Source: Aotearoamyces nothofagi (lineage: Eukaryota > Ascomycota > Leotiomycetes > Leotiales > Tympanidaceae). From it: a stretch of DNA of 64,000 nt. The notes under the pieces were generated by a model that ran no database searches, was not told the origin of the DNA, and saw nothing but the letters and a program-made list of their open reading frames with translations. Below, piece by piece: positions 54,729 through 64,000 of the stretch. Numbering within the stretch: the first letter of the stretch is position 1; each line of letters begins with the position of its first letter. The translations under genes and the position numbers were made by a program. The stretch lies in assembly GCA_015345905.1 (NCBI GenBank), contig JADDTR010000006.1, forward strand, positions 498,513 to 562,512, given 5' to 3'.

Positions 54729-56928
54729 TATGTTGACGATTCGGGAGCGTCTTACTTGGGCGGGTCGGAGACGAGGCAGTAGTTCATTACAGGAAACCTC
54801 TCGTTCATTTACTCACCAGCTTCATATCCTAATGTCCTTCCTTAAGAACACTAGCACTGATATAGGCGGCGCACGTTGCAGCTAGGTATTGTTAACGTAA
54901 ATCTCGGGGAAATGCCGGCGACTTCCGCGGGAGGGGTACAGTACAATGCAGATACGATAAGAGTCCTCGATCACGTATCTCACTCTACAAGTGGGGTCGA
55001 AATTCGCCATCTAGAGTCCGAAAAGCATGTCGATACTGTATCTCATTGTGGAGCATGCTTATAGTCTAGCATGCCATATCTCTGATATTTCCTCATTTAA
55101 CACATGATGCTCCACTGCCGTTAAGCCTATTAGCTAAAGGGTGAAAGCAAAGTTAATATACGATTCCGACGATGCACATTCCCCCACTCTTGACTGCAAC
55201 TGTTTCAGACAAAACATGTACCTAGCGGCATGGGGAACGCGAATTCTTAAGACATGAAACCGCTTAGCATAATATAGCTCTGTATTGTATAATCTATTAC
55301 TATACAACTGGCTAGAGGAAGAATGCATGCACATAGATATATGCATCGCGCATGCTAGGAGAAGATTCTACTAGATGATAGGCAGAGCAGAAGCAGCATG
55401 CAGCATCCCTATCTATGGTGCAGGGAAGACACTTAGCATATCATGTAAAGATATGAGAATTTAGTTCTATTCTATTTAGAGGGTATAGTCTATAGAAAAC
55501 AAATTTGAGAAGATAGTAGTAATTTAATTGCCATAAATTGGATTTGTATATTTTTCAGCCTGTCTTACAATATGCATTACTACAGCTCATATTCTAATAT
55601 TAGTGGCATAGATGTGCTGCAGTTTTAAACAAGTAGTAGAACGAGTTACATCATGGTTCTTTAGGTCTCTGCTATTGAGGTTTTGCCCATAGGCCACAGG
55701 GGGGCTTCTATAGCCGGCTATTTTGATGAACCATATCGTAGTATGCTTGCTTACCATGCAAGTTTGCCGTGCGTGTTTATCTTACCTCGGTGTTTTTCCA
55801 CGACTGGCTTTCCACGGGCAGCTGCCTTAGCAGGAGTATCTTAGCGGACGTAAGCTCTGGACAGCTTGAACTCACAGCCACTTTCCTGCCCGTTTTCCGA
55901 AAAGCTGCACGAGCGCTTCGACGTGGCACGACTCGGATGGTTAATATTTCAGAGTATGAATATTCCCTCATACTCGAGCATGCTGAACCCCGCCGTCATC
56001 TTCTAAGTCCTCCATCAATCGCATACCATCTGTACTGCACCTGATCGGCCCGCCTGACTCGTTTGATCGTCGATCGGTTTCATCCCTTACATGTTCCCAA
56101 TCCCGAGATCTCTGCGAGGACGGAGTGGCTCCATCCCGTTGGCTGTCTGCCCGGTCTCCTCCAGTGCACCTTCCCGCACATCTCTTCCACGCCTGTATGT
56201 CTGTGGCTCGTTACCCGATGCATGTTACTGCTGAATTGGTACTCCGTATGGCGTATGCTCAAGCAGCCGCGTCCGGAGCAGATTATCCGTAAAGCGTCCG
56301 GAAAGCCCAGAAACCTCTCCGGCCCCCTGAGCCTGATTCGTCCGCTCCTTATCATGTTCTTCCTGCTCTCTTCCGAGCTGACCCCTGCCCCTATGACGCG
56401 ATTTCTCGCCAAAGCTGGGTCGCGCCACATCCAGCACCAGCCACACTACCACGGCCTGCCGTACGCATGGACCTGGATCGGGATCGCGTTCAATCCACCC
56501 CAAGCCTTAGCACGGGCCCAAGCTGCCTTGCTGCCCACTTTCTTAGACGTCCCGGACGCTGACAACAACAAATGATGCGATTCCACGACCTATCTAGGCA
56601 TGCCAGCCTGATCCTGCCGTGACACCGACCATATCTCGCGGCAAGCGTGTGTCAGGTCACTGGCAAGGGTTTGTCCACCAGTGCCAATTCCAGGAAAGCG
56701 TACGTCACGTAGATGTAAGTTCTTCCGAGCTTCGACTTTAAAGTCCTGGGCAGCCCTCGTCATGAAGGACCCTCCTCTTCATACACAAAAAGGTCTAGCT
56801 GTTCGATTGTCTCCTCTGTCTTCTCTGGGCGTATCCCAAAACACAAATCATATGCTTCGATAGTAAAGCCAAAGGACTTTTATATACACAAAGGAAACAT
56901 ATCCATCGGCATTTCCGTATACGAAAAG
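54729..56928. other. Intergenic region, AT-rich then GC-richer
   Basis: About 2.2 kb. The left 1.2 kb is AT-rich with no frames of interest. From about 55,750 to 56,600 the composition turns GC-richer and an uncertain 170-codon frame is present (listed separately). TTTTATATACAC at about 56,878 lies 50 bp before the next ATG and is a good TATA candidate for that gene. Confidence 0.55.
56063..56575 (+). CDS. Uncertain 170-codon frame
   Basis: An open frame of 170 codons in a GC-richer patch. It has one hydrophobic stretch (LIRPLLIMFFLLSSEL) at about residues 91-106 and several Pro and His residues near the end. I do not recognise it. The same patch has open frames on the other strand. It may be a real lineage-specific gene, a decayed gene or chance. 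Confidence 0.2.
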   Translation: MIVDRFHPLHVPNPEISARTEWLHPVGCLPGLLQCTFPHISSTPVCLWLVTRCMLLLNWYSVWRMLKQPRPEQIIRKASGKPRNLSGPLSLIRPLLIMFFLLSSELTPAPMTRFLAKAGSRHIQHQPHYHGLPYAWTWIGIAFNPPQALARAQAALLPTFLDVPDADNNK

Positions 56929-57510
56929 ATGACAATCATTGGCAGTCCTACGTCAAAATCCCCTGAACGGGCGTTCGCTCTGCAGAAGTACCTCCTTCTT
57001 CATTCCCAACACGACGCCCTCCAAAAACACCTCGACGCTATCAACCCAAACACCTCGGCCTCATCATCAGCCTCCACATCACCCACCCACTCTCAAGACA
57101 GTCACTCCGGCCAATTCAGCCACGGATATCGCTTCCGGTCCGGCTCCACCTCCGTCCCTCCGATTCCCGAGATGCTTGAGCCCACAACTCCCAGTTCACA
57201 ACCACCCGGGCTTCGTCCAAGTCTCCGAAAGCGTCGCTCATCTCTGCCTATCCCGATGACGCCAAGTCTCTCCGAAGAGGAAAACACGGAGATTCTCGAG
57301 GAGGAGCAGAAGTTGATTAATGTCAATCAACAGATCAAGACCACCTTGACGGAGCTGCTGAATTGCGAGAGTGTGAAGGGTGATCGCAGATACCGCATGT
57401 GGATCCAGAGCAGGCTCATGGATGCCGAGAAGGAGTTGAAGATGGGACGTAGGGGAAGTGCTGGCTCGAGTTCGGCGAGGAGGAGGAACAGTGTTGACTA
57501 CGAGGTTTAA
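56929..57510 (+). CDS. Small conserved-looking fungal protein, function unknown
   Basis: A single exon of 193 codons. The start MTIIGSPTSKSPERAFALQKYLLLHSQ is helical. Then comes a Ser/Thr/Pro-rich disordered middle (about residues 43-115) with RKRRSSLP, a possible basic phosphosite. The C-terminal part (about 118-175) is rich in Glu and Leu with the heptad-like EEENTEILEEEQKLINVNQQ and RRYRMWIQSRLMDAEKEL, consistent with a short coiled coil, and the chain ends with Ser/Arg-rich residues. No catalytic motif is present. I do not know a named family. A TATA-like element lies about 50 bp upstream. The gene structure itself looks sound because composition and codon pattern are regular throughout. 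Confidence 0.8.
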   Translation: MTIIGSPTSKSPERAFALQKYLLLHSQHDALQKHLDAINPNTSASSSASTSPTHSQDSHSGQFSHGYRFRSGSTSVPPIPEMLEPTTPSSQPPGLRPSLRKRRSSLPIPMTPSLSEEENTEILEEEQKLINVNQQIKTTLTELLNCESVKGDRRYRMWIQSRLMDAEKELKMGRRGSAGSSSARRRNSVDYEV

Positions 57511-57922
57511 TAAAGTGTGAACTCAACCTGAGGGTTGCACGCTCTTTTGTACGAGAAGGTTCGGTGTCATGATTTACGAAATATCATGGATTTGGAGGAA
57601 GTACCTATGAGGGTAAATCGTCGATGTATTATTATTATTATTATTAGTGGCTGATATCCCGGATCTGTGGACCAAAATTTATAATTATTCTATTGAACCT
57701 TGCTGCGTTCATGCTTCCATTGCTTGAGTCTTGATTATTTGCAAAAGAACTAAAAGGACTATAACTACCATCGGCCGTATAGGTATGAGGCATGAATTCA
57801 GATAGCATCTTACTGCCGCAGGCTTATCATCCCACAGGATGTTTGATCGCAGCACATACTCACCCCTATCTCACAACGGAGCGGAACAATATATACCTAA
57901 TTAGTCGAAATCGTCGTCACCG
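57511..57922. other. 3' region with an ATT microsatellite
   Basis: No gene seen. ATT repeated about six times at 57,628-57,646. It probably includes the 3' UTR of the preceding gene. Confidence 0.55.
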
Positions 57923-58129
57923 AACGGGCGTGGTGGCCGAGTGGGCAGGTTGCAGCAACCTGCCTGCTTCGGCAACCGCCCGTTAGCTACTTTGACTTCA
58001 CCACTTTCGGATAGAAAACCAACTGCTCCTACCGTGCCTAAGGGTACGGGGGAGAGGGCAGCAGAGTTTCGGACTTAGAACAATATACCGGGGAAAACCC
58101 CGGGTATCGATTCGAGAATAGTTCTTTTT
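57923..58129 (+). ncRNA. Candidate structured Pol III-type RNA
   Basis: A GC-rich island in AT-rich DNA with nested inverted repeats. The outer arms AACGGGCG (57923-57930) and CGCCCGTT (57977-57984) enclose GCCGA/TCGGC (57936-57940, 57969-57973) and GCAGGTTG/CAACCTGC (57945-57952, 57956-57963). Two more hairpins follow: CCGTGCC/GGTACGG (58032-58038, 58043-58049) and CCGGGG-AAAA-CCCCGG (58088-58103). TGGCCGAGTGGG at 57934-57945 matches an A box, GATTCGAGAAT near 58109 resembles a B box, and T5 at 58125-58129 could end Pol III transcription. It does not fold as a tRNA: there is no T-loop at the right distance. It may be an SRP-, RNase P/MRP- or snoRNA-like RNA, or a small hairpin element. Direction is inferred from the box order. 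Confidence 0.4.
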
Positions 58130-58348
58130 GCCATTTTGGGCCATTTTGGGCCATACCGAAATCAGAACAAGTGTACTGTGTTGATCGCAAAGATGGGTAT
58201 TTATAAACTATTTAGGTGTGTTCAATCGAGTCACATTTCAAAAGCACTATTCCTGCCCAACCTCCCCCGTATAATACATCTTCATAGCCATGAAGTCTAG
58301 CCTTAATTTTTTTCATTCCCACACCACGCTGCATCATAGACAACCAGG

Positions 58349-58937
58349 TTACTGGTTCTGCTTCTGGATGTCGTGCTCAGCTCCACGTTGCTGAGACTTT
58401 CCGATATCATGTTGATCTTGAGCCTTGGCCTGTGCGTCACGGTCGCCCGTGATACCTGCAACAATCCCACCCACGGCGCCAGAGACGCGGTTGCTGATTC
58501 CGGAGCCGAGGTCGTTGAGTTGACCTTGGGCTTCTTGGCCCTTTCCAGCAGTGTTTTGCTCTTGACCGGCACGCTTCAGGTCCTGTTGATTTAGGTTAGT
58601 CTTCGGCTCTTGTGGGAAGTTGTTGGGGTATCGAGGGGCTTACCTCGGAACCAAAAAGGTTGCCTATGGTCTCCTTCGCGCTGCCGATGGTCTGGTTCCA
58701 GCTACCTTCCTGACGATTGGGGTCATCCTTGGTGATGGCTCCGCTGCTTGATGCTGAATAGCCTGGGACCTTAATAGAGGCGTGTGATAGGTCGTTTTCA
58801 GTCTCGGCCTTGTCTTGCTTCAAAGCACCAGCATTCTTGTCAGCAGTGCTGCCGGTGATGCTACCAAAGGCACTTTGAATTGTGCCGCTGGCTGAATCAA
58901 TGTACGATTGGAGGGTGGAGGATTCCTTGTCAGACAT
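58349..58937 (-). CDS. CsbD-like stress protein (mismatch/cruciform DNA recognition family)
   Basis: Two exons on the minus strand, 58937-58644 and 58582-58349, are joined in phase 0 to give 175 aa. The chain is hydrophilic, without Cys, and rich in Ala, Gly, Asp, Gln and Lys. Family marks are SYIDSASGTIQSAFGSITG near the N-terminus, SWNQTIGSAKETIGNLFGSE before the intron, and DLKRAGQEQNTAGKGQEAQG just after it, which resemble the CsbD repeat. Fungal relatives are annotated as mismatched base pair and cruciform DNA recognition protein (Hmp1 of Ustilago) and are induced by stress. In-cell function is unproven and much of the chain is probably disordered. The minus-strand promoter contains CCCCCT (59061-59066), a match to the yeast stress-response element, and a TATA-like ATAAAGTGAC at about 59,071-59,080. 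Confidence 0.85.
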
Positions 58938-59905
58938 GTTGATGGTTGGTTGTTTGGTTGCAAGTTAGGGGAGGTTTTCGTATACTTGATTAATGAGGAT
59001 ATTTTATTGAATTGCGATTATGTTATTGTAGAATGCAGTTGTAATGAAGGAGAAGAAACTAGGGGGCCAAGTCACTTTATACCATGAGGGAGGGTGGGCT
59101 GGTAGTTGAACTCGTCGCAATCAGAGATGAATTTCCTTGACGCGGGGCGCCGAGGGGTTCAATGATGTCACTGGCCAGGGTCAACAAAGAGCCCACCAGC
59201 CACGGATCCACCACGATCACGTACGATTTGCATGTTGCTGCGCTCCTATTCTGCCATCCCAAACTCCATTCGGGCCAAACATGCGTCATAGGGCTACGGC
59301 ATTCCTTGAAGCATGCCCGATGATCAATTTGCGCACCTATTCGAGTCGGACATCCACGACAGCTCCCTCTACCTCCTAAGAGCATTTTGTCGTGTCTGTA
59401 CATGCCAGCTATGCCCGCTATACCCGCTGTGCTGCTCTCTACTCAGGCACCTCGTCAAGCCTCTCTCAAATCTGGCCAGTAGATGCGATGCGAGTATTTC
59501 TTGTTCCTTCGTCCTAGACTCTTCTCTCAATATGAATTAGCTATTTCAGATATACCTATGGTATCTTATGCGGTATCAGAATCCGGGGTACAGGTGTACT
59601 CCCGGAGTACTGCATGTTCATGTCGAGATACACTTCTCTATCATAATCAATTAAATAGTTGAAGTTCGAACTTACTAATCACACCAGTCATTAAACTCCT
59701 CGCATACATCAACCAAGTCAGCTGTCCTAAAAATCTCAATAGTTCTCATTATGCCATATAACTTTGTGCATTCTACAATAATGCGCCTATTTACCATTGC
59801 TATGCACGTAAACCCTTTAATTTATACGCCTCATGCGGAAGATCCAATCAAGTTCATTTGCCTTCCGTGATGCTAACGAAGCAATCAGTATTAAACAAGA
59901 AAGTC
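58938..59905. other. Intergenic region between stress protein and nuclear protein
   Basis: About 970 bp with no supported gene. The left part should be the promoter of the CsbD-like gene. The right part, from about 59,540, is AT-rich and probably contains the 3' UTR of the large minus-strand gene. Confidence 0.55.
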
Positions 59906-62900
59906 CTAAAACTTTGTGGCAGTCTTTCTCCTCGAACTTCTCGTCTGTGTGGAAGTTTGCGAAGACGCCTTCGAAGTTAGACTGCGTCTTGGCTTTCTCT
60001 TTTTCTTCTCCACCCAACCTGGACCCCGAGGTAGACCTAAGTCGTCGTCATATGAGCCATCGCCGTCCTTCTCCTTCTCTACTTCTAGCTCGATGTCACT
60101 GGATACTGTCAAGTCCACTTGCTGAGAACCAACCGGGATTTTAAATTCTCTTTGAATATGCGTTTGTGATGCTTTAGGCGTCGCCTGGTCTGGGTCGTCG
60201 GACCTGTCTAGTTGTGCATCTAATGCCGCCATTGCCTCGGTGTACTCTTCGTCTGCCTCGACGACTTCGGACAGTGGCTGTAATGTGATTTTCTCGCGCT
60301 TCGGAACTACTGAGCTGCGAGCCGTTGAGAAGACTTCTTCAAGCGACGGAAGGTTAGGATCTGAAGAGCCAATGTTTACAACCGATGGGTGCGTAGAAGC
60401 TGGAGACGGCGTTAGAGCATCGAAATCAACATGTTGGTGAGCATCCGGAAGTTTAAGCTCTACACTCGGCGGTGGAACTTCGTCTCCATTAAGATAGGAG
60501 TCGTAATCTTCGAATTGCTGCAATGTATCATCACCAGGGGTGGGAAAGTCAGGCTGACGCCCATGATCAGCGACCTGACTGGCAAGGGAAGAAGGTAATG
60601 AGGGCTTCGGGAACAAAATTATTGATGTGTGAATAGTGGTATTCATGGCGGCTCCTTCTCCGAAAGTATGGGTAGAGCTAGAATCAATCTGAGACTGCTT
60701 GCTTAACCCAAGACCGTTGAATTTTGGCGAGTATCCTCTGCTTTCTTCCAGCGACCCGCTATCACCGGTCGTATCACTGGTTGCATCTGGATGCCCTGGT
60801 CGAAATCCAAGTACTGACGAAGGTACACTAGACCTGAAACCAGCCTCCTTAATAATATCTGAGATTTCTTGTCGAGCATCGTCAGAGATCGAGAAACCCA
60901 GATTCTCCCCTTCATCAGCTAAAAGTTCTCCTCCGCGGAGCGAATGAGAATCCGAGTCCGCTACAATGTGAATATCGTTATCACCGTCGTCATTAGCCGG
61001 GGAGGGTTCAATAGAATTTTGGAATTTTTGAGGCGATCCATTTACAACATCTTCATGGCCCAAAGTGACGGAGTCATCTGTGCTATTGTTGGCTCTGTCA
61101 TGAGTTGCTTCTCTAGTTAATGTGAATGGCAATTCATCAGGTGCTTGTTGGAGGATCTTGGGTTCCATCAGCTGCGCGAAGGTGAGAGATAGGTTGCCAT
61201 CATCTTCGGTTTCTTCCTGCTCGTCATCATCAGGCATATCAAACTTTCCATAGATTCTTTCCCCTGTCTCCTCATCGTAGTATTTATCTGACTGCTGTCG
61301 GTCTCTTCTTGCAAGCGTAAGTTCCAATTCGCCGCCTTCCGCAGCCAATATGACAACAGCTGTCAGATATGGTGATACAACGGGCTGCCAATTGGTAGCT
61401 TCTGACATAATAAGCTGTTTAAATGCAATGACGATTCCAGTCTTTACATCGTCAACCTTTAGATCTTCGAGGGCAGAGATATCCTCTGGAAGTGAAGGCA
61501 AGTCATCCTCGTCTAGCGCTTGATTTGTAGCTATTTCCTGGACATCTCTCATGGGCTGATCATTAATTTCCCCTTCAAAGTCGGCGTCAGACGCGTTCTG
61601 CAATTCTCCTGCGCCTCTATAGTCTTCATTTACTTCTGCATATTGATTGTTGCCAGATCCATATTCGTTCGAAGTTGGCCCTTCATCTTGATTATACGAC
61701 TCGTACTGGCTGTGTTTCCTTTTTCGATTCTTTAATGACGTGCCTTCCTCATCATTATAGTACTGTGGTTGATTTCTTTGGCTTTTCTTCCCCTTGCCTC
61801 CACGTTTGCCTTTGTTAAAGTAGCACCCTTGTTGTTGAGGATCCCATCGTTGCACGAAAGGAAACGGTGGCTCGCTCAGCTCAACCCCATCGTAGCAACA
61901 TTCGACTGCTCGGAGGGTGATTTTCTCCCTCCAAGCATCAGGATCTCCCTCTTGTTCCGGGGCCAGAGACTCGTCATTGGACTCTACCGTGGTTGAGGTT
62001 GTCTTCACAGGTCTGGCATGCTTCATTAGTGTATTGCGTATTTTCTCCTCGTCCGTTTTGTTCTTTGGTGTTTTGATGCCCAGAGCACCGAACAGTAATC
62101 GCCGGCCCGCCCCAAGATCAAGCTTAGCTCTTCGACATGGCGTTGAATTGTCCAATGTATTCTCAGAAGGTACCATTATGGGCTCAGCTAGTGTAGAGAA
62201 CACAGAATCTGTCACGGTTGCATCGACTTTGTCAGAAGAGGTCGACACGCCTGGTTGTGCAGCATCTAGCACTGGCAATCGGTCCGGCATCTCAATGTCG
62301 ACTGGCATCTGGGTCACCACATGAGGCTCAGCCGGTTTTGATATTTTCTCCGATCCAACCTCAATCCCACCAGATGCGAGAGATGCGAGTAATTGTTGTC
62401 TTCTAGCCTCAAATTCGGCCGTTTTGGCCAGTGACTTGCTCGTCTTCGCCTGGATCTCTGTAGACTTGTCTGTAGCTCTGATGGCAGCTAATGCTTCTGC
62501 AGCTTCTTCTGGACTTGTGCCGGTGTTGATATCTAGCTGGTTAAATTCACCAATAGTAGTTCCCGCAGGGAGGATACCTTTCTCCTTAAACCTCTGGAGA
62601 ACATTCGCTGCTCGCCGGCGCTGATTGCGAGCCTTTGTCGCTTTTCTTCCCTGCCCTGGAGCTGTTGTAACTCTTCCCCTGGACACAGACGCCTTTATAT
62701 TGGTTGATTCGATCACTTGAGGCTGGTGTGATGCAGTTTGATTGCTTGTCGTTTCTTCCGGCCCGGAATCTGAATCCGAATCGGAGTCAGAGTCACTACT
62801 ATCACTGTCGCTGTCGGTCTGCGAAGATGATCTCGAATCATCGTCATCTACGTCAGAGCTTCCACTAGATTCTGAGGAAGATTCACTACTACTCTCCTCG

Positions 62901-64000
62901 CCGTAGAAATCCTCGTCATCTGGCTCTGAATCGTCATCTAGATTTATCTCATCTAGGTTTTTACTCTTCAAACCATCTCCAGCAAACCGGACGCTCTTAT
63001 TGCTATTGATAGAACCGGCTCTATTCAATCTTGGCAATGGCCTACTTGCTCCGTCCGATTCCTTGGAAGCATCGTCTTCAAAAACTATCTTAGCCATCCG
63101 AGAAAGAGCTTTTCCTGTAGAAATTGAGCCACCAGGTAGGCCATGCTGGTCATAATAATCGAGTAGAGGATTGTCATAATCCCCAAGAAGAGGCTCGCCA
63201 TCATCGTCGACCAAGTCGACCTCGGTATCGTCTTCCAATATGTGCTTCTCTTTATGTTTATCAGAAGTTCTTCCGATAGGTCGAGTCTTTGGAAGCGGCA
63301 AGGTTAGTCGAATTGCAGCTTCGATTGCACTTCGAGCTTTCATAGGCTTGAATCCTCGTGACAATGATTCCCAAGCTTCTCCCACATCTCCGTCAGAACT
63401 GAGAAGAACCTGTTTACAAACAGCGTTGGGAGCTGTTGGGAAGGCCTCATGCAGCACCTTAACATTTGCCCTGGTCGCTCTATCCGACACATCTGAACGC
63501 ATCGAATGGCCCTCGATGAAGTCCCTTCCCTCGTCTTCCACGTGGTTACCCTCAAACATCTCATCTATCATGTCATCGTTTGAACTTTGATCTCCCTCCT
63601 CTTCATTATTGCCTCCTTCAGGCTCAAAGTCTTCATCGTCCTCGTCATCATCCTCGAAATCTGCCCTGACTACGAGCTGGTGGTTGCCATTTTCATCATC
63701 TGTAATATAGGCCTGATCTTCAATGTCAATCAGGCTATTTTCTGGGCTTCCCTCGGCCTCATCTTCATTGTATGTAATCCTCCGCCGTTTCCTTGGTGGT
63801 ATAGATATCGGAGGTCTGTCGGCCCGTCCCCTTGGCCTCGGTCTTCCGAACACGAAGCCATCGTACAAGTGCTTCCCATCAAAAGTAATCTGATGCCGTC
63901 CAGAAGCTCTGCGTTGCTTGAGGTCTTGAGCCATGAGAGGTCGTATGCTACCAGACCTTTGGTTAGTCACATCGTCGTACCCCGAGGTAGAAATACAACT
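59906..64000 (-). CDS. Large acidic fungal nuclear protein (DUF7357-type, coilin-like), 5' end outside window
   Basis: The frame is open from the right edge to the stop at 59906, about 1364 codons; the true start lies beyond 64000. IRPLMAQDLKQRRASGRHQI followed by FDGKHLYDGFVFGRP and SIPPRKRRRITY matches my memory of fungal DUF7357 proteins, in which this segment follows an N-terminal ubiquitin-like region, so about 100 residues are probably missing. Acidic Asp/Glu/Ser runs follow. VLHEAFPTAPNAVCKQVLL resembles a CUE-type helix pair. Further on, WREKITLRAVECCYDGVELSEP and VIAFKQLIMSEATNWQPVVSPYL resemble the C-terminal Tudor-like part of coilin, the Cajal-body scaffold, but this link is inference. 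KKKRKPRRSLTSKAS near the end is a likely nuclear signal. The gene could function in snRNP or nuclear-body biology. Confidence 0.75.
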   Translation of the reverse strand, partial: SCISTSGYDDVTNQRSGSIRPLMAQDLKQRRASGRHQITFDGKHLYDGFVFGRPRPRGRADRPPISIPPRKRRRITYNEDEAEGSPENSLIDIEDQAYITDDENGNHQLVVRADFEDDDEDDEDFEPEGGNNEEEGDQSSNDDMIDEMFEGNHVEDEGRDFIEGHSMRSDVSDRATRANVKVLHEAFPTAPNAVCKQVLLSSDGDVGEAWESLSRGFKPMKARSAIEAAIRLTLPLPKTRPIGRTSDKHKEKHILEDDTEVDLVDDDGEPLLGDYDNPLLDYYDQHGLPGGSISTGKALSRMAKIVFEDDASKESDGASRPLPRLNRAGSINSNKSVRFAGDGLKSKNLDEINLDDDSEPDDEDFYGEESSSESSSESSGSSDVDDDDSRSSSQTDSDSDSSDSDSDSDSDSGPEETTSNQTASHQPQVIESTNIKASVSRGRVTTAPGQGRKATKARNQRRRAANVLQRFKEKGILPAGTTIGEFNQLDINTGTSPEEAAEALAAIRATDKSTEIQAKTSKSLAKTAEFEARRQQLLASLASGGIEVGSEKISKPAEPHVVTQMPVDIEMPDRLPVLDAAQPGVSTSSDKVDATVTDSVFSTLAEPIMVPSENTLDNSTPCRRAKLDLGAGRRLLFGALGIKTPKNKTDEEKIRNTLMKHARPVKTTSTTVESNDESLAPEQEGDPDAWREKITLRAVECCYDGVELSEPPFPFVQRWDPQQQGCYFNKGKRGGKGKKSQRNQPQYYNDEEGTSLKNRKRKHSQYESYNQDEGPTSNEYGSGNNQYAEVNEDYRGAGELQNASDADFEGEINDQPMRDVQEIATNQALDEDDLPSLPEDISALEDLKVDDVKTGIVIAFKQLIMSEATNWQPVVSPYLTAVVILAAEGGELELTLARRDRQQSDKYYDEETGERIYGKFDMPDDDEQEETEDDGNLSLTFAQLMEPKILQQAPDELPFTLTREATHDRANNSTDDSVTLGHEDVVNGSPQKFQNSIEPSPANDDGDNDIHIVADSDSHSLRGGELLADEGENLGFSISDDARQEISDIIKEAGFRSSVPSSVLGFRPGHPDATSDTTGDSGSLEESRGYSPKFNGLGLSKQSQIDSSSTHTFGEGAAMNTTIHTSIILFPKPSLPSSLASQVADHGRQPDFPTPGDDTLQQFEDYDSYLNGDEVPPPSVELKLPDAHQHVDFDALTPSPASTHPSVVNIGSSDPNLPSLEEVFSTARSSVVPKREKITLQPLSEVVEADEEYTEAMAALDAQLDRSDDPDQATPKASQTHIQREFKIPVGSQQVDLTVSSDIELEVEKEKDGDGSYDDDLGLPRGPGWVEKKKRKPRRSLTSKASSQTSTQTRSSRRKTATKF

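Noticed and set aside
57931-58005. Possible tRNA (TGGCCGAGTGGG plus GTGGTG/CACCAC arms)
   Set aside because: The D-box matches, but there is no TTCRA T-loop at the right place and the anticodon arm does not form; the hairpins nest in a different way.

Overview
The window is nuclear DNA of a filamentous ascomycete (Pezizomycotina; a leotiomycete is my guess, not shown by the sequence). The reasons are compact protein-coding genes with short GT-AG introns (47-240 nt), CTAAC/CTAAT-type branch points just upstream of the acceptors, and a set of fungal or fungal-type families (ATG1, ATG2, GPI10, SEC59, ornithine aminotransferase, a CsbD-like stress protein, a fungal DUF7357-type protein). I placed splice sites by eye from frame continuity and family motifs, so exon coordinates are predictions.

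Layout. 1-10.3 kb is GC-rich and rich in short tandem repeats. It holds four metabolic genes: an alpha/beta hydrolase of the homoserine O-acetyltransferase-like group, an amidohydrolase-2 lactonase-like enzyme, a dihydrodipicolinate synthase (DHDPS)/N-acetylneuraminate lyase (NAL)-type aldolase that shares a divergent promoter with the amidohydrolase, and an MFS anion permease of the allantoate/DAL5 type. Together they could be a small catabolic cluster for a sugar acid, lactone or related organic acid. 12-16.5 kb carries ornithine aminotransferase and, divergently, GPI mannosyltransferase 3. 18-21 kb is the autophagy kinase ATG1. 22.3-24 kb encodes an unrecognised protein with a PHD-like Cys/His cluster. 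24-31.4 kb is AT-rich and nearly gene-free except for one unrecognised gene at 26.6-27.7 kb. 31.4-34.2 kb is dolichol kinase. An assembly gap flanked by homopolymers lies at 34.46-34.71 kb. A nucleoside monophosphate kinase with an uncertain 5' end and a D-2-hydroxyacid dehydrogenase follow, then a FAM32A-like nucleolar-type protein and a Ser/Thr-rich, apparently GPI-anchored surface protein (40.5-41.5 kb).

41.5-45.6 kb is a GC-rich, microsatellite-laden gene-free stretch. 45.6-52.4 kb is ATG2, the lipid-transfer autophagy protein, about 24.5 kb from ATG1. An ADGF/CECR1-type adenosine deaminase, a small unrecognised protein, a CsbD-like stress protein and the 3' part of a very acidic DUF7357/coilin-like nuclear protein that runs off the right edge complete the window. 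Between 57.92 and 58.13 kb is a compact hairpin-rich GC island with an A-box-like element and a T5 run, which I flag as a candidate Pol III non-coding RNA.

I found no recognisable transposase, reverse transcriptase, CRISPR array, rRNA or standard tRNA. The genes most likely to be new biology are the unrecognised ones (22.3-24 kb, 26.6-27.7 kb, 6.8-7.9 kb), the hairpin locus at 57.9 kb and the putative catabolic cluster at the left end.
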